Source: Terriglobales bacterium (lineage in GTDB: Bacteria; Acidobacteriota; Terriglobia; Terriglobales; Acidobacteriaceae). Taken from it: a stretch of 33,845 nt of DNA. Shown here in pieces: positions 17,569-24,945 of this stretch. A program made the position numbers and the translations under genes. The stretch lies in contig JAATGG010000243.1 in the NCBI GenBank assembly GCA_015654835.1, positions 1-33,845 of the forward strand, read 5' to 3'. The notes beneath the pieces are model-generated. The model did not search any database. It was not told where the DNA came from and saw nothing but the letters and a program-made list of their open reading frames with translations. Every line of letters begins with the position of its first letter. Position 1 is the stretch's first letter.

Positions 17569-18324
17569 ATGCGTGCAACTGCCATCGAGTTTCGTTTGCG
17601 GGTTGTCATCATTACGTTCATCATCACTCTCGGCTTTTGGTCCCCATGGATCGAGACGCTTGGTATGGGCCGCCGCATTTCATTGCTGGAGTGGCTGGCC
17701 CTCGAACTTAGCCGCATGGGTCTGCTGCGGTTCAGCGAGGCCATCTCTGTGGTCATTGTCTTTGCCTCGGCGATGGCCGCATTAGGTGCCGTGCTACGCG
17801 TCTGGGGCACTGCTTATATGGGAACCGGCACAGTCAATCACCGTGAGATGAAGGCGGGGCCGGTCATGGCGAATGGTCCCTATCGTTATATGCGCAACCC
17901 GCTTTATCTTGGCTCATGGTGCATGATAGCTGCGATGTCTTTCATCATGTCCGCCACCGGCGCATTGTTCGCAATGGTGCTGCTCACGGTATTTTTGTGG
18001 CGGCTGATTCTCGGTGAGGAAGCGTTTCTAGCTGGTCGCCTCGGGGAGCCCTATCAGATCTATCGACGAACGGTGCCGCGTATCCTGCCCCATCTTCGCC
18101 TTGGCACCTTGATTCGCTCGCCGCAAAGCAGCGGCAAACCGCTCTGGCTCCACTCCGTGCTATCTGAGCTGAACCCTATCGGCGTGTTTGCGATCTTGGC
18201 TGGTCTTTCGTGGAGCTACGACAACAGGTTCATGGTCAGAGCCGTGATCGTCAGCTTTGGGCTGTCACTGGTGGTGCAGGCGCTGACACCTGAAACGCGG
18301 CACGAGGCTCGCTTGGCTGAATAG
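17569..18324 (+). CDS. Isoprenylcysteine/phospholipid methyltransferase-like membrane protein
   Basis: Integral membrane protein of 251 residues from the ATG at 17569, chosen because AGGGAG lies six bases upstream; an in-frame ATG ten codons earlier lacks such a site. Hydrophobic segments lie near 10-27, 58-78 and 120-145, with another near the C-terminus. The conserved ICMT/PEMT signature is present: NGPYRYMRNPLYLGSW, then GEEAFLAGRLGEPYQIYRRTVPR, which binds S-adenosylmethionine. The substrate (lipid or protein) cannot be told. The last 74 bases overlap the convergent DUF4260 gene. Confidence 0.85.
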   Translation: MRATAIEFRLRVVIITFIITLGFWSPWIETLGMGRRISLLEWLALELSRMGLLRFSEAISVVIVFASAMAALGAVLRVWGTAYMGTGTVNHREMKAGPVMANGPYRYMRNPLYLGSWCMIAAMSFIMSATGALFAMVLLTVFLWRLILGEEAFLAGRLGEPYQIYRRTVPRILPHLRLGTLIRSPQSSGKPLWLHSVLSELNPIGVFAILAGLSWSYDNRFMVRAVIVSFGLSLVVQALTPETRHEARLAE

Positions 18325-18751
18325 ATCCGCTGGGCTCACGCTTCGTTCTGCCCAGATGTGTCCACTCGAAGCCTGCCGGATATTTGAGTCCGTAGCCCAG
18401 CAACCGGTCGACACCGATGTGGTTGATCCAGATCAGCGCGAAAGGCAGCAGCACCGGCGCATGGAGCAACAAGGCCATCGCCGCCATGGTTCCAGCGGGC
18501 ACATAGGAGTGGAATGCATTGTAGATTCGAGATCCAAAGCCGGGCCCTGCGAGATAAGCCAGCATCGAGAGATCGGGGGCGAGCCATGCAAAGGAGAAGA
18601 GCCACCAACTGGCGCCAAGCTTCATATAAATTGCGGCACTGATCACTGCGACGATCAGCCCTTCAAAACGCAGGATCGACAAAACCGGCATACCCACAGC
18701 AGGGGCTTCGGGAGAAGCCGACCGGTCCGTTACTGAGGAGACAGAGAACAT
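18251..18751 (-). CDS. DUF4260 family membrane protein
   Basis: Small membrane protein of 166 residues that I assign to DUF4260. Motifs: LRFEGLIVAVISAAIYMKLG, WLAPDLSMLAYLAGPGFGSRIYNAFHSYVPAG, IWINHIGVDRLLGYGLKYPAGFEWTHLG. There are about four membrane segments, and a His/Asp pattern (FHSY, NHIGVDR, THLG) suggests metal binding or catalysis, but the function is unknown. The conserved domain ends near residue 138; the remaining tail is low-complexity and is encoded opposite the end of the methyltransferase gene. No properly spaced ribosome binding site was seen for this ATG. An internal Met at residue 21 is an alternative start. Confidence 0.8.
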   Translation of the reverse strand: MFSVSSVTDRSASPEAPAVGMPVLSILRFEGLIVAVISAAIYMKLGASWWLFSFAWLAPDLSMLAYLAGPGFGSRIYNAFHSYVPAGTMAAMALLLHAPVLLPFALIWINHIGVDRLLGYGLKYPAGFEWTHLGRTKREPSGSIQPSEPRAAFQVSAPAPPVTAQS

Positions 18752-18839
18752 TCCTCATTTTTGATGGCGCAAGGCTGTCGACGGATTGAATAAATTAACA
18801 ATTGATTTTTGCGGCTGTCCGGCGTTCCGCAATTCTGCG

Positions 18840-18873
18840 AAAAAAGGGAAGAGCACGTTGCCTCTCCCCCTTT
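18840..18873 (-). terminator. Rho-independent terminator of the HU gene
   Basis: On the reverse strand AAAGGGGGAGAG and CTCTTCCCTTT form a stem around GCAACGTG, followed by a T run (TTTTTTCGC). It lies about 17 bases past the HU stop. Confidence 0.75.
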
Positions 18874-18890
18874 GATCCGCCGTCCAAAAA

Positions 18891-19187
18891 CTACTTCTTG
18901 GTGGGGGCGATCACGTCCTTGGCGGCCTTGGCCACGCGGAACTTGACCACCGTCTTGGCCTTGATCTTGATGGCTGCGCCGGTCTGGGGGTTGCGGCCGA
19001 TGCGGGCCTTGCGCTCTGCCTTCACGAGCCGGCCGATGCCGGGGATCACGAAGACACCGTTCTTCTTGGTTTCCTTGATGGCAGTTTCGGCCAGCAGGTC
19101 AAGAAAAGCTGCGGATTGCTTGTTGGTGATTTCCAGCTTCTCCGCCAGGAGCCGCGTGAGGGCGGTCTTTGTCAGTCCAGTTGCCAT
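18891..19187 (-). CDS. HU-family DNA-binding protein
   Basis: Histone-like protein of 98 residues. The family pattern is clear: an N-terminal helical dimerisation part (GLTKTALTRLLAEKLEITNKQ), VFVIPGIGRLVKAERKARIGRNPQTG across the saddle and the DNA-binding arm, and a C-terminal KVVKFRVAKAAKD-like helix. It has a good AAGGAG ribosome binding site and its own terminator, so it is probably monocistronic and highly expressed. It could be a chromosomal HU/IHF paralogue; subtype cannot be set by eye. Confidence 0.95.
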   Translation of the reverse strand: MATGLTKTALTRLLAEKLEITNKQSAAFLDLLAETAIKETKKNGVFVIPGIGRLVKAERKARIGRNPQTGAAIKIKAKTVVKFRVAKAAKDVIAPTKK

Positions 19188-19495
19188 ATATGTTTCTCCT
19201 TCTGGGCATGCCCTTGGGCAGCCGATGTTGCCGGGTTCCGCCGCGTAACGCGTACCGCATGGGGGGAGTGCGACTGAGGCAACATTTGCACGAAACCCCT
19301 GTATTCATGCGGGTCCGAGAACCCTGTCGTTGGTTACAATGCGGCTTCTGACCGGGTAAAGTCAATGGCTAAAGATCGATTTCCACAATTTTCTTAGGTT
19401 TTTGTGCCATTTTTAGCTATTTTTACCGGATATTTAGGGTTTTCCCCTGTTTTCGCAGCCTTGGACATTGCACCACAGAGGTCGGCGCACCTTCT
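19188..19495 (-). promoter_or_regulatory. HU upstream region with candidate promoter
   Basis: This 308-base gap has no gene. On the reverse strand TTGACT (19360-19365) is followed, 18 bases on, by CATTGT (19336-19341), a plausible sigma-70 promoter for HU with a long leader. AT-rich runs at 19380-19440 could act as an upstream element. Confidence 0.35.
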
Positions 19496-20239
19496 TTAGT
19501 GCAAACCGAAAAGCACCCTCCTGCGTGGGGCAAGAGCCGCTTCCAACGGTGTATTTAGCGCATTCACCAACGGAGTCGCCAACTTGAATGATCGGATCAG
19601 CGTCGCGGCAAAGTTGGGCTCGAGAGCCGTTGCGGCCGGCAGGGTCATGCTCAGGCCCCATTGCCGACACCGCACCAGATCCAAAGCCGGGTGGTCCTTG
19701 GGAAATCCTTTCGGTGGGCGCGTGAGCGCGTTTCCCTCGAATTCAGTGAAGGTCTTTCGCACTGCGGGTCTTTGCAGCAGCTTGCGAAACTCCGCATGGT
19801 GTTCCAGCAGCCACATGCGAATCGCGGCCAGTTGATCCTTTTCCGGCATGTAGGCTCCGGCGGCGATCACAACTTCTTTCGCGCTGACGTGGAAGTAGTA
19901 ACCGGCCCCGGACGTTTTGCCGAAGCCCTGGTGCGACCACCAGGCGGCCACGTGCGTCTTATAGGGCAGCTTGTTGTTGCTGAAGCGGGTGTCGCGATAG
20001 ATGCGGAACAGCGATTTCTCAGCGGGCCGCACATGGTCGGGCGCAAACGTGACCATTGCGTCGGTCACCTTGCGAACGATGGCCAGCATCGGCTCTTTCA
20101 ATTGCGCCTCAAAAATGGACTTGCGCGGCGTGAACCATTCGCGGTCGTTGTTGCGGGCCAGGTTGCGCAAAAAAGTCAGGGCTTCTGGGCGAAAATACGG
20201 GAGCGTTGTGTCGGTGGTCGATTTAGCAGTGCGAGGCAT
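19496..20239 (-). CDS. DUF2461 (TIGR02453) family protein
   Basis: Soluble protein of 247 residues from the ATG at 20239; a GTG three codons upstream (20248) is an alternative. It matches the DUF2461 family: YFRPEALTFLRNLARNNDREWF, SLFRIYRDTRFSNNKLPYKTH, GAGYYFHVSAKEVVIAAGAY and the LEHHAEFRKLL helix. The biochemical function of this family is not established. It starts just after the ruvA stop on the same strand, so the two are probably cotranscribed, which may simply reflect gene packing. Confidence 0.88.
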   Translation of the reverse strand: MPRTAKSTTDTTLPYFRPEALTFLRNLARNNDREWFTPRKSIFEAQLKEPMLAIVRKVTDAMVTFAPDHVRPAEKSLFRIYRDTRFSNNKLPYKTHVAAWWSHQGFGKTSGAGYYFHVSAKEVVIAAGAYMPEKDQLAAIRMWLLEHHAEFRKLLQRPAVRKTFTEFEGNALTRPPKGFPKDHPALDLVRCRQWGLSMTLPAATALEPNFAATLIRSFKLATPLVNALNTPLEAALAPRRRVLFGLH

Positions 20240-20252
20240 GTTCAACACGAGT

Positions 20253-20843
20253 TTACCGGATCACCTTCAACGCGCCGCGGAACAACCCATCGAAATCGCC
20301 GGCAAGCGTCTTTTCTTTGGTGATCGCCTGTTCGATCGCTTTCTCGGCGGCAGGCCGTTGATAGCCAAGGTTGACCAGCGCCGACAGCACATCGTCCACA
20401 GCCGGCCCTTGCACGGCGGCCTGCGCCGGAACTACGGCAAAGTCGTCCAGCTTGTCTTTCAATTCCACCACCAGGCGTTCGGCCAGCTTTTTGCCCACGC
20501 CGGGAATGCGCACAAGCTGCGCATGATCCTGCCCGCGAATGGCTTGCACCGTGCGTTCTGAAGAAAGGCCGCTCAAAATGGTGATGGCCAGCTTCGGCCC
20601 TACCCCGGAGACGGTAATCAGCCGCTCGAACAGCCGCTTCTCCTCGCGCTCCAAGAAGCCGAACAGGGCAATCTGGTCCTCGCGCACCACGGTGTAAATA
20701 TGCAGCGAGGCCTCGGCGCCGACGGAAGGCAGCGCCGTAAACGTAGGCACCGAGATGGTCACGTCGTAGCCCACCCCGCCGGCATCGACAATGGCCTGAC
20801 CGGGTTGTTTATGGATAAGCTTTCCGCGCAGATGAGCGATCAT
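20253..20843 (-). CDS. ruvA: Holliday junction branch migration protein RuvA
   Basis: RuvA of 196 residues, a normal length. It binds Holliday junctions as a tetramer and loads the RuvB motor. The N-terminal OB domain (MIAHLRGKLI, GGVGYDVTISVPT, REDQIALFGF) is followed by two helix-hairpin-helix motifs (TVSGVGPKLAITILSGL and RIPGVGKKLAERLVVELKDKL). A linker precedes the C-terminal RuvB-binding three-helix domain (DDVLSALVNLGYQRPAAEKAI). ruvB and ruvC are not adjacent. It is divergent from the Ig-like gene at 21212. Confidence 0.96.
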   Translation of the reverse strand: MIAHLRGKLIHKQPGQAIVDAGGVGYDVTISVPTFTALPSVGAEASLHIYTVVREDQIALFGFLEREEKRLFERLITVSGVGPKLAITILSGLSSERTVQAIRGQDHAQLVRIPGVGKKLAERLVVELKDKLDDFAVVPAQAAVQGPAVDDVLSALVNLGYQRPAAEKAIEQAITKEKTLAGDFDGLFRGALKVIR

Positions 20844-21211
20844 GCTGCCCTATTGTAGAATCCTGATCCGCCTCGCCACACCCGCAAAATTGGCCACGGT
20901 GACGGTCGAGCTTGCCCTCGCCGCTTGCGGCGGAGTGCTCTTGCAGAGAAACTCGCGTCCGGGTTGCCGTCCGTACGTGCCATTCTTTCTTTCATTGCGT
21001 CCAAAGAAGCAGGGACCCGGCGAAAGAGCGTTGTCCTCCCGGCTCGCAACAAAAAAACCTGGGCGACCCGCCGAAAGCCAGTCCGGTGTGCAGAGCCGCC
21101 GGTGAAAAGGTCAAGGAAATGGCTCCGGCGCACCCGCGCCGGATACAATTGTTCTACGCTGCCACAAACGGGCGACACACGATTTTTTCTTCAGTATTGG
21201 AGTTGGTGCAC
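20844..21211. other. Divergent intergenic region ruvA / Ig-like gene
   Basis: This region is open in the forward frame of the downstream gene, but without family similarity or codon plausibility. A hairpin TCCGGCG/CGCCGGA (21124-21143) is followed by TACAAT (21144-21149), a possible -10 box for the Ig-like gene, although no -35 was recognised. Nothing else was seen. Confidence 0.3.
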
Positions 21212-22195
21212 GTGAGACGTATGATCTGCCGCGGTCTGCGGCTTGAAATGGTTGCGGGACTCAGTATCATGCTCGCGATGCCCGCGATGGCGCTTGCCGC
21301 GGACAATTCACAACCCGTGGGTACGCAGACCACGCTGACCGTGGAAACCCACGACAAGGCAGGCCGCACTCAAGCCACTGTGGCAGCCACCGTTACCGGC
21401 GCTGACGGACTGCCGGCCACTGGCCCCATCGTCATTACCGATCAAGGAAAGCAAATCGCCGGAGCGGCGCTGAATGCCGATGGCCAGGCTACGCTCGTAC
21501 TTGCTCTTCCCGCCGGTAGCCATTCTCTGGCCGCTTCCTATGTCGGCGACGTGGCGCACCAAGCCTCCGTTTCCGAGGCGGCAACGGTGCAAGCCCAGGT
21601 TTCCGCGACTCCCGGTTTTCAGCTTTCGCTCAACCCCACGACAATGACTCTCACTGCCGGGCAGACGGGCACGGCCACCGCGTCGCTCACACCGCAGAAC
21701 GCTGAAAATCTGACGGCCCCGATGTTTGTGACGCTCTCCTGCTCCGGCCTTCCTGACCAGACGTCCTGCACATTCACCCCTGAGAACGTCGAGATTCTGC
21801 CCAACGCCACCACGCCAGTCACCAGTTCGATGGTTCTCACCACCCAGGCCGGGTCGAACCCCACCCCCCCCACGGTCGGAAAGCTTCAAAACCCTCCGTC
21901 TGCCAGCCCTATTGCTTGGGCATTCTTGTTCCCCGGGGCGCTTGCTTTAGCCGGGCTTGCCTGGGGAGGTCGTCGGCGTCGCTGGTTGAACCGGCTCTCG
22001 CTGCTCGCCTTGGTTGGCTTGGTGACCTTGCTGGGGACGACGGCCTGCAGTCCCCGCTACAACTATTTCAATCACGGCCCACCGCCCGTGCTTCCTACCC
22101 CGGCCGGCACCTATACGGTCACGATTACGGCTCAGACAAGCAACGGAGTTACCGCCACAACGCAGCCTATCTCCATGGTGTTGACGGTCAAGTAA
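21212..22195 (+). CDS. Ig-like surface protein with C-terminal TM/Cys module
   Basis: Exported protein of 327 residues. I chose the GTG at 21212 because GGAG sits nine bases upstream and the signal peptide (LRLEMVAGLSIMLAMPAMALA) begins right after it. The ATG at 21221 is an alternative. An Ig-like repeat covers about 35-130 (TTLTVETHDKAGRTQATVAATV, GSHSLAASYVGD), with a second beta-sandwich at about 135-220 (TLTAGQTGTATASLTP, LPDQTSCTFTP). The C-terminus has a hydrophobic helix (WAFLFPGALALAGLAW), GGRRRR, a second helix ending TLLGTTACS, and a beta-rich tail (GTYTVTITAQTSNGVTAT). This matches the end of the sialidase-like protein at 9412-11475. The role is unknown, probably structural or adhesive. 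Confidence 0.8.
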   Translation: MRRMICRGLRLEMVAGLSIMLAMPAMALAADNSQPVGTQTTLTVETHDKAGRTQATVAATVTGADGLPATGPIVITDQGKQIAGAALNADGQATLVLALPAGSHSLAASYVGDVAHQASVSEAATVQAQVSATPGFQLSLNPTTMTLTAGQTGTATASLTPQNAENLTAPMFVTLSCSGLPDQTSCTFTPENVEILPNATTPVTSSMVLTTQAGSNPTPPTVGKLQNPPSASPIAWAFLFPGALALAGLAWGGRRRRWLNRLSLLALVGLVTLLGTTACSPRYNYFNHGPPPVLPTPAGTYTVTITAQTSNGVTATTQPISMVLTVK

Positions 22196-22250
22196 CCGCG
22201 AACCTGGGGCAAAAGAAAACAACTTCGGTAAACGAGTTTGGTAATCAATA

Positions 22251-22288
22251 AGGACCTGCAGCCAGTTTCAAGCTGCAGGTCCTTTTTC
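22251..22288 (+). terminator. Strong rho-independent terminator
   Basis: AGGACCTGCAG (22251-22261) pairs perfectly with CTGCAGGTCCT (22273-22283) and is followed by TTTTTCTT. It ends the Ig-like gene and insulates the alpha-glucuronidase downstream. Confidence 0.92.
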
Positions 22289-22369
22289 TTGTCGCCCGTA
22301 GGCGTCTGCTCACGCAAAGTGTCCAGCGAACGTGATAGAACGGTACGGTGATTCGGCAGGAGGCTCCAG

Positions 22370-24919
22370 GTGTTCCAGAGGAAAATCGATTTCTTCAAGG
22401 GGTTCGCGGGCATAATGGCTCTCGCGGCAGGCGCGGCATTAGGAGCACAAACGGCCGATCAGGCTTGGCTACGTTCTCCCGCCAGCCATGGTTCGGAACC
22501 TACATCTCTTCATATTCGCGCATTGGGCCCTGCCGCTCTGGAACAGACGGCCATCCGGGAATTACAGCGTGGCATTTCATCCTCGGCTGCAGCGGGGCCG
22601 AGCAGTGGCGCTGCTGAAGTCATCGTGGGCACAACGAAAGAAGTGCACCAGGCTTATCCCAAATTATCCGTACCCGGCGACCTGGGCCCCGACGGTTACT
22701 GGCTCACGCGGACCGGCACCGGCGGCCAATCTCGCTTTTTCATAGTCGGCGCGGACGAGTATGGCACCCTCTATGGCGCCTTCGACCTGCTCCGCCGCCT
22801 CGCAGCCGGTCCGGGCCCTGCCGATGCCGCAACGCAGTCGCTCGCTCACCTCGACGTTCGCGAGCATCCCGCGCTGTCCATTCGCTGGGTCGACGAGTGG
22901 GATAATCCCAACGGCTCTATCGAGCGCGGCTATGCCGGTCCCTCGATCTTCTTTGAGGGCGGCAATGTTCGTCAGGATCTGGCCCCGGTGGCCGAGTATG
23001 CGCGCCTGCTGGCCTCCATCGGCATCAACGGATGCAACGTCAACAATGTCAATGCCGCCCCACAACTGCTCGACTCCGACCATCTGAAGCAACTGGCCCG
23101 CGTCGCCGACGCCATGCGCCCTTGGGGAGTGCGTCTCGCCATGAGCGTAGCGATCGCCAGTCCTCAGAAGATCGGCGGCCTCAGCAGCTATGACCCGCTC
23201 GATCCGGCGGTGCGCGCTTGGTGGGCGGCCAAGGTGGACGAAATCTACACGCTCATCCCCGACTTCGCCGGCTTTACCGTCAAAGCCGACTCCGAGGGGC
23301 AGCCCGGCCCTGCCAGCTATGGCCGCACGCCCGCCGATGCGGCCAACCTGCTCGCCGGCGCTCTGCAACCGCATGGGGGAGTGGTGCTCTATCGCGGCTT
23401 CGTCTATAACCATCATCTCGACTGGCACGACCCCAAGGCCGACCGTGCCCGCGCCGCCTATGACATCTTCCATCCCCTCGACGGCAAGTTTGCCGCGAAC
23501 GTCATCGTCCAGACGAAGGAAGGCCCCATCGACTTTCAGGCCCGCGAGCCTGTGTCCCCTCTGTTTGCCGGCCTCCCTCACACCAGCCAGGCCATGGAAT
23601 TGCAAATCACGCAGGAATACACAGGCCAGCAGCGCCACCTGGTTTATCTCGCCCCCATGTGGAAGATGGTGCTCGATACCGATCTACGTGCTCAGAACCG
23701 TTCCACTCCGGTGAAGGATATTCTTGCCGGCAAAGCCTTTCATCAGCCCTTGGGCGGCATGGTCGGCGTGGCGGGTATCGGCCGCGATGCATGGCTGGGC
23801 TCGCCGCTGGCCATGGCCAATCTCTACTCATTCGGCCGCCTTGCCTGGAACCCCGAACTCGACCCTGCGCAGATCGCCGCCGAGTGGGCCCGCCAGACAT
23901 TCGGCGCCGGCTCCCACGGAAGCTTCGGTGCGCAAGATCTGCACACCGTCGTAACCCTGCTGATGCAGTCCTGGCCGACGTACGAAAACTACACCGGCCC
24001 TCTCGGCATGCAGACCCTTACCGACATTACCGGCACCCATTACGGCCCCAACATCGAATCCAGTGAAAACAACGGCTGGGGACAATGGCACCGCGCCGAT
24101 CACGAAGGCGTCGGCATGGACCGCACGATCGCCACCGGCACAGGCTACGCCGGTCAGTATCCGCCCCAGCTCGCCAAAATCTATGAGTCTGCCGCCACCA
24201 CTCCGGATGAGCTTTTGCTCTTCTTCCACCATGTGCCTTATACGTACCGGCTCCATTCCGGTAAAACCGTCATCCAGCACATCTACGACAGCCACTATGA
24301 CGGAGCGGCGCAGGCCACGCACTTTATCGAGGAGTGGGCTGCTCTCAAAGGCCACATCGATCCCAGGCTTTATGACGATGTGCAAGCGCGTCTTGCCTAT
24401 CAGGCCGGCCACGCCATGGTCTGGCGCGATGCCATCGTCCAATATTTTTTCAAGCTCAGCGGTATTCCCGATGCCCAGGGCCGCGCCGGCCATTTCCCCG
24501 GCCGTCTGGAAGCCGAAGATGCCCGCCTGAGCGGCTACAAGATGATCGACCTCAACCCGTGGGAAGATGCTTCGCGTGGCAAAGCCGTTTCGTGCTCGAT
24601 TACGAACATCGATCCGCAGCCCTGCTCCGCCGAGTGGACCTATTCCGGCGCAGCAGGCCGCTTCGATGTCGCGATCCAATATTTCGATCTGCAAGGCGGC
24701 GTGGCTCGATTCTCCTTCGCAATCAACGGACAACCGGCGGGCAGTTGGGCAGCCGGCGCCCTCTTGCCTTCCACACGCCCTCACGGCGATAACTCCACCC
24801 GTCACACGATCCGCAGCGTGGATCTCAAACCCGGCGACGTGCTGCGTGTCGAGGGAATCCCCGACAAGACCGATCCTGCTGCTCTCGATTTTATCGAAGT
24901 AACGTTGTCGGCAAAGTAG
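22370..24919 (+). CDS. aguA: GH67 alpha-glucuronidase
   Basis: Alpha-glucuronidase of 849 residues. It removes 4-O-methyl-glucuronic acid from the non-reducing end of glucuronoxylan oligosaccharides. It starts at a GTG with a perfect AGGAGG six bases upstream and has a signal peptide (GIMALAAGAALGAQ), so it is periplasmic. The N-terminal domain covers about 30-165, then a (beta/alpha)8 core. The three GH67 acidic residues are present: Glu309 in VKADSEGQPGP, Asp371 in IFHPLDGKF and Glu393 in FQAREPVSPLF. The C-terminal helical and carbohydrate-binding-like part extends to 849 (YKMIDLNPWE, FDVAIQYFDL). A terminator lies upstream, so it has its own promoter. No xylanase or xylosidase is adjacent. 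Confidence 0.95.
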   Translation: MFQRKIDFFKGFAGIMALAAGAALGAQTADQAWLRSPASHGSEPTSLHIRALGPAALEQTAIRELQRGISSSAAAGPSSGAAEVIVGTTKEVHQAYPKLSVPGDLGPDGYWLTRTGTGGQSRFFIVGADEYGTLYGAFDLLRRLAAGPGPADAATQSLAHLDVREHPALSIRWVDEWDNPNGSIERGYAGPSIFFEGGNVRQDLAPVAEYARLLASIGINGCNVNNVNAAPQLLDSDHLKQLARVADAMRPWGVRLAMSVAIASPQKIGGLSSYDPLDPAVRAWWAAKVDEIYTLIPDFAGFTVKADSEGQPGPASYGRTPADAANLLAGALQPHGGVVLYRGFVYNHHLDWHDPKADRARAAYDIFHPLDGKFAANVIVQTKEGPIDFQAREPVSPLFAGLPHTSQAMELQITQEYTGQQRHLVYLAPMWKMVLDTDLRAQNRSTPVKDILAGKAFHQPLGGMVGVAGIGRDAWLGSPLAMANLYSFGRLAWNPELDPAQIAAEWARQTFGAGSHGSFGAQDLHTVVTLLMQSWPTYENYTGPLGMQTLTDITGTHYGPNIESSENNGWGQWHRADHEGVGMDRTIATGTGYAGQYPPQLAKIYESAATTPDELLLFFHHVPYTYRLHSGKTVIQHIYDSHYDGAAQATHFIEEWAALKGHIDPRLYDDVQARLAYQAGHAMVWRDAIVQYFFKLSGIPDAQGRAGHFPGRLEAEDARLSGYKMIDLNPWEDASRGKAVSCSITNIDPQPCSAEWTYSGAAGRFDVAIQYFDLQGGVARFSFAINGQPAGSWAAGALLPSTRPHGDNSTRHTIRSVDLKPGDVLRVEGIPDKTDPAALDFIEVTLSAK

Positions 24920-24931
24920 CGGCCCTGCGAT

Positions 24932-24945
24932 AGCATTCGAATGCT
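24932..24945. repeat. Perfect 14-base palindrome between convergent genes
   Basis: AGCATTCGAATGCT lies in the 26-base gap between the alpha-glucuronidase and GGDEF/EAL stops. It has no T tract, so it is a weak terminator candidate at best. It could be a protein-binding site or chance. Confidence 0.4.

Noticed and set aside
18802-19248. 148-codon forward frame opposite HU
   Set aside because: Shadow of the HU gene, overlapping its terminator and leader.
20912-21211. N-terminal extension of the Ig-like gene
   Set aside because: The sequence is Arg/Lys-rich without a fold, and a signal peptide with a ribosome binding site begins at 21212.
22664-23638. Long open frame opposite the alpha-glucuronidase (also 23828-24805)
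   Set aside because: Antisense shadow of a well-supported GH67 gene in GC-rich DNA; no recognisable domain.
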